From Bordetella parapertussis (lineage in GTDB: Bacteria; Pseudomonadota; Gammaproteobacteria; Burkholderiales; Burkholderiaceae_C), in NCBI GenBank assembly GCA_945870575.1, contig CAMBSK010000044.1:1-14792 (forward strand): a stretch of DNA of 14,792 nt, in the 5' to 3' direction. The notes under the pieces were generated by a model that worked only from the letters and a program-made list of their open reading frames with translations, did not search any database and was not told the DNA's origin. Position numbers and translations under genes: made by a program. The stretch's first letter is position 1. Each line of letters opens with the position of its first letter. Below, in pieces: positions 9,801-14,792 of the stretch.

Positions 9801-10660
9801 TGTTTGAACAAGCCCTCGGGTTTGTACAGCAGCACCAACGCCATCAATACATACACCAGCATGCTGGCGAATTGCGGCAACAGCACTTTACCGAAGGTGT
9901 CAACCAGACCGACCAACAGCGCTGCAGTGAGCGCGCCGCGCACCGATCCTATGCCGCCGATCACCACCACCACAAAGCACATGATCAACACTTGCGAGCC
10001 CATGTAGGGGTAGACGCTGGAGAGTGGCGCAGTCAACATACCGGCCAGCGAAGCCAGCGCCACACCAAGCGCGAACACCAGCGCGTGCAAGCGAACAATG
10101 TTCACGCCGAGTGCCTGCGCCATGTCGCTGTTGAATGCACCGGCGCGGATTTTCATACCAATTTTGGTGCGGCTGATTAACACCCAAAGACCTAGCGCCA
10201 GCAGCAGACAAATACCCAGCATGAACAAACGGTAAGCCGGGTAGGAGAGGGTATCGGTGAGCGTGATAGACCAGTTCAGCGATTCCGGCACGGCGACGTT
10301 GTGCACATCGTCGCCCCACAACATAGAGCGCAGTTCTTCAAAGATATAAATCAAACCAAAGGTCAGTAACACCTGGTCTAAGTGGTCGCGGTGGTAAAAA
10401 TGTTTAAACAGGATTTTTTCCAGCAACCAGCCCAGCAGCAGACTGAGGACAGCGCCTGCGATCACGGCCAGAAACAAATTACCCCAGGCGCCGGTGAGTG
10501 CATAAGCCAGGTAAGCGCCCAGCATGTAAAAACTGCCGTGTGCCAGATTGACCACGCCCATGATGCCAAATATCAGCGTCAAACCGGCTGCCAGTAAAAA
10601 CAGCAGCAGACCGTATTGAACGCTGTTGAGCAGTTGAATTAAAAAATTGGCGAGATCCAT
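9797..10660 (-). CDS. Branched-chain/aromatic acid ABC transporter permease, LivH type (287 aa)
   Basis: This is the partner inner-membrane permease. It has family signatures in QYGLLLFLLAAGLTLIFGIM (15-34) and VVNLAHGSFYMLGAYLAY (36-53). The coupling loop IRAGAFNSDMAQALGVN (171-187) is present, as is GGIGSVRGALTAALLVG (235-251). About eight hydrophobic segments are visible. I chose the ATG at 10660, which overlaps the stop of the upstream binding-protein gene as TAATG and gives the usual N-terminus MDLANFLIQLLN. A longer reading from a TTG at 10675 would add five residues (MQAGL) and overlap the upstream gene by 16 bases, which seems less likely. The stop overlaps the next permease gene by four bases. 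Confidence 0.92.
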   Translation of the reverse strand: MDLANFLIQLLNSVQYGLLLFLLAAGLTLIFGIMGVVNLAHGSFYMLGAYLAYALTGAWGNLFLAVIAGAVLSLLLGWLLEKILFKHFYHRDHLDQVLLTFGLIYIFEELRSMLWGDDVHNVAVPESLNWSITLTDTLSYPAYRLFMLGICLLLALGLWVLISRTKIGMKIRAGAFNSDMAQALGVNIVRLHALVFALGVALASLAGMLTAPLSSVYPYMGSQVLIMCFVVVVIGGIGSVRGALTAALLVGLVDTFGKVLLPQFASMLVYVLMALVLLYKPEGLFKQ

Positions 10661-11844
10661 TAAACCAGCTTGCAACCAGCGCCGGAATCAGACAGGGCTT
10701 TGGCAGCAACGCCCAACACCACGTTTTCTTTACCTTTGACAACACGCAGGTAAATATCCTGCACGGGGTTGTGCGCTTTGCTCATGGTCCATTTGCCGCG
10801 CGGGCTGTCGATGACCGCGTTTTCCATGGCGGTATACAAGGCTTTTTTATTGGTCAAATCGCCATTGACTGCGGCTGCGCCTTGCAGCAGCAATTGACCG
10901 GCGTCATAGCCTTGCACCGCGTATACATCGGGTTGCATTTTGAATCGTTTGGCAAAGGCCAGGCGGAACCCGTCATTGCGTTTACCGGTCAGTGAAGCGC
11001 TGTAATGTAGCGTGGTCATGATGCCTTGGGCCGATGGCGCGAGCTCATCGTCCAGCAAACCTTCAGTCAGAAAACCTGAACCGTACAAAGGAATTTTGCT
11101 GGCCAGTCCGGCAGCCGCGTAATCGCGAATGAATTTGGAAGCGCCGCCCCCCGAGAAGAAGCAGGCTACAGCATCCGGCTTGATGGAGGCGATTTCTGTC
11201 AACAAGGCTTGGAACTCGACGTTAGGGAAGGGCAGTCCAAGTTCTTTGACGATGGTGCCACCGGCCGCCAGATAGCCTTCTTTGAAACCTTCACCGGCTT
11301 CGTCACCTGCTGCGTATTTCCAGGTGATCCAGACGGCTTTTTTGTGGCCTTTGTCCATCATCACTTTGCCCAGAGCCAAAGTGGGCTGGCTGTTGGTGAA
11401 AGAGGTGCGGAACACATTGGGGGCGCAGAGTGCGCGTGTAGCCGCATGTAAACCCGCGTTAGGGATGATAGAAAGCACGCCGGTTTCGCGCGCTACTTTG
11501 TGTATGCCCATTTGTACGCCGGAGTGAATAGTGCCTATCACCACATCCACTTTGTCACGCTGTACCAGTTTGTTAGCATTTTCTACGCCTTTGGCAGGCT
11601 CGGACTCATCGTCCACTTTGAAATATTCGATCTCGCGGCCACCGAGTTTGTTGCCTTTTTCTTCCAAAGCTAGGCGAAAACCGTTGTCGCAAGCCAGTCC
11701 CAGTTGGGCGAAAGTGCCGGTGTAGGGAAACATCATGCCTATGCGGACTTTGGCGTTTTGCGCACGGGCCGGCAACATCAGGCTGGTAGAGGCCGCGCCC
11801 AGAATGGCAGCGGATCGGGTCAGTACTTGTCGGCGCGAGGTCAT
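10660..11844 (-). CDS. Periplasmic substrate-binding protein of the aromatic/branched-chain ABC importer, LivK type (394 aa)
   Basis: This protein captures the substrate in the periplasm and delivers it to the permeases. The N-terminus MTSRRQVLTRSAAILGAAS carries a twin-arginine motif (SRRQVL), then a hydrophobic stretch and a likely cleavage after ARA at about residue 28. Export by the Tat pathway is therefore likely. The mature part starts with KVRIGMMFPYTGTFAQLG, the typical opening of the periplasmic-binding-protein type 1 fold (Peripla_BP_6). VDVVIGTIHSGVQMGIH, LSIIPNAG and VYAVQGYDAGQLL are further family regions. A GGAG lies eight bases before the ATG at 11844. The gene starts 37 bases after the CoA ligase stop, so the two are probably cotranscribed. 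The ligand is not evident from the sequence; context favours benzoate or hydroxybenzoate. Confidence 0.93.
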   Translation of the reverse strand: MTSRRQVLTRSAAILGAASTSLMLPARAQNAKVRIGMMFPYTGTFAQLGLACDNGFRLALEEKGNKLGGREIEYFKVDDESEPAKGVENANKLVQRDKVDVVIGTIHSGVQMGIHKVARETGVLSIIPNAGLHAATRALCAPNVFRTSFTNSQPTLALGKVMMDKGHKKAVWITWKYAAGDEAGEGFKEGYLAAGGTIVKELGLPFPNVEFQALLTEIASIKPDAVACFFSGGGASKFIRDYAAAGLASKIPLYGSGFLTEGLLDDELAPSAQGIMTTLHYSASLTGKRNDGFRLAFAKRFKMQPDVYAVQGYDAGQLLLQGAAAVNGDLTNKKALYTAMENAVIDSPRGKWTMSKAHNPVQDIYLRVVKGKENVVLGVAAKALSDSGAGCKLV

Positions 11845-11881
11845 GGAATTCTCCGGGGAAGGCAGGGATTTGGGCGTGAAG

Positions 11882-13453
11882 TCAAGACCGCAGTTTAAAC
11901 CGCTGTATCTTGCCGGTGGCTGTTTTGGGCAATTCGGGCAAAAACTCTACCCAGCGCGGGTATTTAAAAGGTGCCAAATGGTTTTTCACATGGGCTTGCA
12001 GATCCGCGCTACTCGCGCTTTGACCGGCTTTGAGCACCACATAGGCTTTGGGTTTGATCAGGCCTTCTTCGTCGGCTTGACCGACCACGGCAGCCTCCAG
12101 CACGGAAGCGTGGGTCATCAATGAAGCTTCCACTTCAAACGGCGACACGTAAATGCCGCCGACTTTCAACATATCGTCAGAACGTCCGCCGTAGGTGTAA
12201 TAGCCGTGGGCATCCCGGCTGTATTTGTCCCCGCTGCGCGTCCATTCACCGGCAAACGTGTGTTTGGTTTTTTCGCGGTTGTTCCAATACATGATGGCAG
12301 CACTGGGCCCGTTGATTTGCAACTCGCCGAGCTCACCATCAGCGCATTCATGACCGTCGTCGTTGATCAAACGCAACCGGTAACCGGGCACGGCTTCGCC
12401 GGTGGTGCCATAACGCACACCTCCTGGTTTGTTCGACAAAAATATATGCAGCATTTCGGTGGATCCTATGCCATCCAAAATTTCAACACCGTATTCGCTT
12501 TGCCATTTGTGGCCGATTTCGGCCGGCAAGGCTTCACCTGCGCTGGTGCACACGCGCAGATTCAGTGCTTTAGCAGGGGGTCGCTCGGCATGCGCCAGCA
12601 AACCAGCAAACAAAGTGGGCACGCCATAAAACACTGTCGGCTGATGGGTTTGCAAGACATTGAAAACATCCGCAGGCGTCGGTCTTGTTCCCAATAACAC
12701 TGTGGTGGCACCGATGGCCAACGGAAAACTCAATGCATTGCCCAGGCCATAGGCAAAAAATAATTTGGCCGCAGAAAACACCACGTCGTCTTCCTGCAAA
12801 CCCAGCACCGCACGACCGTACAACTCGGCGGTTTGAATGATGTGGCTGTGCAAATGAACCGTGCCCTTGGGTGAACCGGTAGAGCCGCTGGAGTACAGCC
12901 AACAACACACATCGTCAGCCAGTGTGTGCGCTGCTTGTACAAGCGGCGGGTTGTGTTGAATCAACTCAGCGATATCCACGCATCCCTGCGTGGTGTCTGC
13001 CGCATCAGCAAGAATGTGTTGCAAATGCGGACATTGATCGGCCACAGGAGCAAAAACCGGCCACAAGGCTTTAGAAACGAGCAGCGCGCGAGCGCGAGAA
13101 TCCTGCAACATGAAGGCATAGTCCTGCGAGGTCAGCAAGGTGTTTACCGCTACCGGCACCACACCGGCCAAGATGCAACCTAAAAACGCCACCGGCCATA
13201 GAAGACTGTCGTGCATGCACAGCAGCACGCGATCTTCCTGGCGCAGGCCCAGTTTCAGTAAACCTTGTGCAAACCGGTGCGACTGTTCGTTCAATTGAGA
13301 ATAGCTTAGGCTCGCGCCGCTGAGGGCGTCGATATAAGCAGCTTTGCCAGCGCGAGCGCCATGCCGCAGCAACAGATCGGCCGCAGCGTTGTACACCTCA
13401 GGGATGTCAATCTGCGGCGGCGACGATGAGTGATCTGCATTGCTGAGTTGCAT
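11882..13453 (-). CDS. Benzoate-CoA ligase family protein (523 aa)
   Basis: This ANL-superfamily enzyme is expected to adenylate an aromatic carboxylic acid with ATP and then form its CoA thioester in the cytoplasm. The phosphate-binding loop is YSSGSTGSPKGT (187-198), GIGSTEML is at 328-335, Asp409 (RSGDK) should bind ribose, the hinge is GRSDDMLKVGG (423-433), and the catalytic Lys515 is in TATGKIQRFK. The stretch DDMLKVGGIYVSPFEVE and the overall length fit benzoate-CoA ligases (BclA/BadA) and 4-hydroxybenzoate-CoA ligases (HbaA). The exact substrate cannot be read from the sequence. It is the first gene of the operon and faces the tRNA genes. The ATG at 13453 has no clear ribosome-binding site (A/T-rich leader). 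In a box pathway the product benzoyl-CoA would go to BoxABC, which is not in this window. Confidence 0.92.
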   Translation of the reverse strand: MQLSNADHSSSPPQIDIPEVYNAAADLLLRHGARAGKAAYIDALSGASLSYSQLNEQSHRFAQGLLKLGLRQEDRVLLCMHDSLLWPVAFLGCILAGVVPVAVNTLLTSQDYAFMLQDSRARALLVSKALWPVFAPVADQCPHLQHILADAADTTQGCVDIAELIQHNPPLVQAAHTLADDVCCWLYSSGSTGSPKGTVHLHSHIIQTAELYGRAVLGLQEDDVVFSAAKLFFAYGLGNALSFPLAIGATTVLLGTRPTPADVFNVLQTHQPTVFYGVPTLFAGLLAHAERPPAKALNLRVCTSAGEALPAEIGHKWQSEYGVEILDGIGSTEMLHIFLSNKPGGVRYGTTGEAVPGYRLRLINDDGHECADGELGELQINGPSAAIMYWNNREKTKHTFAGEWTRSGDKYSRDAHGYYTYGGRSDDMLKVGGIYVSPFEVEASLMTHASVLEAAVVGQADEEGLIKPKAYVVLKAGQSASSADLQAHVKNHLAPFKYPRWVEFLPELPKTATGKIQRFKLRS

Positions 13454-13560
13454 TGAAAAAATATTTGTGTCTAAAGAATGCGCGGATTATTGCCCATGCA
13501 CTATGCAAGAAAATGCAGATCACAAGAGATGCATCGTGAGTGCGGTTAGAATAACTGGAT
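13454..13560 (-). promoter_or_regulatory. Operon leader with repeated TGCA tetramers (possible operator)
   Basis: This leader lies between the CoA ligase start and the divergent tRNA genes. TGCA occurs at 13497-13500, 13504-13507, 13514-13517 and 13530-13533, with a fifth copy overlapping the start codon at 13449-13452. Two copies have a 10-bp period (TGCA-N6-TGCA). TGCA repeats are, to my recollection, the kind of element bound by BzdR/BoxR regulators of benzoate genes, so an operator is inferred. I see no convincing -35/-10 pair for the operon. On the other strand TAGAAT at 13547-13552 is a possible -10 for the tRNA-Pro promoter. Confidence 0.4.
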
Positions 13561-13637
<77 letters not shown>

Positions 13638-13641
13638 TTAA

Positions 13642-13666
13642 AAAAAAGGCCTTATAGGCCTTTTTT
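13642..13666. terminator. Intrinsic terminator hairpin after tRNA-Pro
   Basis: The stem AAAAAAGGCCT (13642-13652) and AGGCCTTTTTT (13656-13666) enclose a three-base loop (TAT). The GC-rich core AGGCCT is flanked by A and T runs, so it can work in both directions. It should end the tRNA-Pro transcript and separates it from tRNA-Arg. Confidence 0.85.
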
Positions 13667-13674
13667 CATGAATT

Positions 13675-13751
13675 CTGCCCGTAGCTCAGTTGGATAGAGC
13701 AACAGCCTTCTAAGCTGTGGGTCGGGGGTTCGATCCCCTCCGGGCAGGCCA
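13675..13751 (+). tRNA. tRNA-Arg(TCT)
   Basis: The acceptor CTGCCCG pairs perfectly with CGGGCAG, followed by discriminator G and an encoded CCA. The D arm is GCTCAGTTGGATAGAGC. The anticodon stem ACAGC/GCTGT encloses CTTCTAA with anticodon TCT at 13709-13711. The T arm is GGGGG-TTCGATC-CCCTC, with one G-T pair. The gene is intact, and its 3' end is the probable integration target of the element that follows. Confidence 0.97.
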
Positions 13752-13852
13752 AAGCCTCACTTTACGCCACCTCACTACCTCTCGCAACCACCATATCTAT
13801 TGGCACGGCAGGTTTTTTATTATCACAAGCGGTTTCACAAGGTAACATAAGA

Positions 13853-13871
13853 TACCGCCATTTTGGCGGTA
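13853..13871. repeat. Inverted repeat 1 upstream of the integrase
   Basis: TACCGCCA (13853-13860) and TGGCGGTA (13864-13871) are perfect 8-bp arms around TTT. The left arm is part of GATACCGCCA, a near match to the GATACCGTCA of the second repeat. These are possible binding sites for the integrase or an accessory directionality factor. The preceding stretch from 13752 shows no gene. Confidence 0.7.
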
Positions 13872-13875
13872 CTTT

Positions 13876-13914
13876 TGACGGTATCTCGTAATTCCGTCAA
13901 CTGAGATACCGTCA
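13876..13914. repeat. Inverted repeat 2, adjoining the integrase ribosome-binding site
   Basis: TGACGGTATCTC (13876-13887) and GAGATACCGTCA (13903-13914) are perfect 12-bp arms with a 15-base spacer; the spacer holds a further CCGTCA. The right arm runs directly into the G-rich ribosome-binding site of the integrase gene (GGGGG at 13915-13919). A bound protein or an RNA hairpin could therefore control integrase expression. Confidence 0.8.
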
Positions 13915-13923
13915 GGGGGCGAT

Positions 13924-14792
13924 ATGGCACTAAACGCGACTTACATAAAGAACAGCACCAAGCACTCAGGAGCGCCTGCTGGGGACAAGCACACCGACGG
14001 CGACGGCATGTACTTGCTCGTTAAAGCTGGCGGTAAATACTGGCGAATGGACTATCGCTTTGCCAACAAGCGCAAAACGCTTGCATTAGGCGTTTACCCC
14101 GCGGTCACATTGGCTAAGGCTAGACAGCGGCTTGAGAAGGCGCGGGAGCAATTGGCGGACGGCATAGACCCCAGTTCTGCCAAGCGAGATGTGAAGCAGG
14201 CAACGGCAATAGCTGCGGCTCATACCTTTGAATTGGTGGCACGTGAATTCCATCAAAGCAAGTGTGAATCTTGGTCGCCTAGCTATGCTGCAAAGTGGCT
14301 CAGGGGTCTGGAGAAAGACATGTTCCCTTACCTTGGGTCGCTACCGCTGGCAACCATCACTGCACCCGTTCTGCTGAGTGTCTTGCGCCGTGTAGAAAAG
14401 CGCGGAGCCATTGAGTCATCGCACACCCTGCGCCAAACTTCGGGGCAAGTTTTTATGTATGGTGTGCAGACTGGGCGCTGCGACCGCAATCCTTCAATTG
14501 ACCTTCATGGTGCATTGAAGCCCGTAACGATAAAGCACATGTCAGCCATCTTAGAGCCGATAAAAGTTGGTGAACTACTCCGAGCGATTGACGGTTACTT
14601 AGGCCAACCCATCACACGCACAGCACTAGGACTGTCGGCTCTGCTGTTTCAAAGACCTGGCAATATTCGTCAAATGGAATGGGCATGGGTAGATTTTGAT
14701 AATGCAATATTAACAATTCCCAGTAAGGACATGAAACGCAGCAAACACCAAAAAATCAATGGTAGACCACACCTTGTACCTTTGGCGCCGCA
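13924..14792 (+). CDS. P4-type tyrosine integrase, N-terminal part (gene continues past window end)
   Basis: The frame opens at the ATG at 13924, four bases after a GGGGG ribosome-binding site, and stays open for 289 codons to the window end. The N-terminal domain (TDGDGMYLLVKAGGKYWR, then KTLALGVYPAVTLAKAR) is the DNA-binding domain of P4-like integrases (DUF4102). A central SAM-like core-binding domain follows at about residues 100-200. The catalytic domain begins with LLFQRPGNIRQMEW, where Arg244 is the first catalytic arginine. The remaining catalytic residues (His-x-x-Arg, His, Tyr) lie beyond the window. Such integrases insert islands and prophages into tRNA 3' ends, and this one begins 172 bases after tRNA-Arg(TCT) in the same direction. 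It should catalyse site-specific recombination at that tRNA. Confidence 0.95.
   Translation, partial: MALNATYIKNSTKHSGAPAGDKHTDGDGMYLLVKAGGKYWRMDYRFANKRKTLALGVYPAVTLAKARQRLEKAREQLADGIDPSSAKRDVKQATAIAAAHTFELVAREFHQSKCESWSPSYAAKWLRGLEKDMFPYLGSLPLATITAPVLLSVLRRVEKRGAIESSHTLRQTSGQVFMYGVQTGRCDRNPSIDLHGALKPVTIKHMSAILEPIKVGELLRAIDGYLGQPITRTALGLSALLFQRPGNIRQMEWAWVDFDNAILTIPSKDMKRSKHQKINGRPHLVPLAP

Noticed and set aside
10660..10675. TTG start at 10675 for the LivH-type permease
   Set aside because: The ATG at 10660 gives the usual LivH N-terminus and a TAATG stop-start overlap; the TTG adds five residues that do not fit the family.
13642..13666. Hairpin repeat as a mobile-element end or CRISPR repeat
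   Set aside because: It is a single A/T-flanked hairpin directly after a tRNA and fits an intrinsic terminator; no spaced repeats were found.
13677..13751. tRNA-Arg starting at 13677 (GCCCGTA acceptor)
   Set aside because: That register gives a mismatch in the acceptor stem; starting at 13675 gives seven perfect pairs and the normal TAGCTCAG spacing.

Overview
The window looks like a chromosomal segment of a betaproteobacterium, probably Burkholderiales. The reasons are an aromatic-acid LivKHMGF-type transporter operon with a benzoate-CoA-ligase-family enzyme, tRNA-Pro(TGG) next to tRNA-Arg(TCT), a YgiQ protein, and S8-like lipoproteins with a poly-Gly stretch after the lipobox. The genus is not resolved.

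Region 1 (1-2711, + strand) encodes cell-envelope proteins. It holds the 3' end of one subtilisin-like (S8) gene, a complete paralogous S8 lipoprotein of 595 aa, and a 204-aa exported protein that may be a small outer-membrane beta-barrel. The two peptidase genes share a 232-bp 3' block, of which the last 70 bp are identical and run into the first nine bases of the next gene. Both junctions have the same compact TGA-C-ATG layout.

Region 2 (2712-5142) is an 88-bp gap followed by a YgiQ-family radical SAM gene. The gap and adjoining gene ends carry a minus-strand ORF for a possible 34-aa single-span membrane peptide and a perfect 15-bp palindrome.

Region 3 (5144-13453, all minus strand) is an aromatic-acid uptake and catabolism operon. 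In transcription order it encodes a benzoate-CoA-ligase-family enzyme, a Tat-type periplasmic binding protein, two permeases, two ATPases, PobA (4-hydroxybenzoate 3-monooxygenase) and a short CaiB/BaiF CoA-transferase-family protein. From the binding protein through pobA each gene overlaps the next. The transporter probably imports benzoate or hydroxybenzoate, which is either activated to a CoA thioester or hydroxylated to protocatechuate. The leader between the operon and the divergent tRNA genes carries repeated TGCA tetramers that could be an operator for a BoxR/BzdR-type regulator.

Region 4 (13561-14792, + strand) contains tRNA-Pro(TGG), a hairpin terminator, tRNA-Arg(TCT), and then the start of a P4-type tyrosine integrase that runs off the window. 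Inverted repeats precede the integrase. This is the left edge of a probable genomic island or integrative element inserted at tRNA-Arg; its cargo lies beyond position 14792. No CRISPR array, rRNA or transposase was seen.
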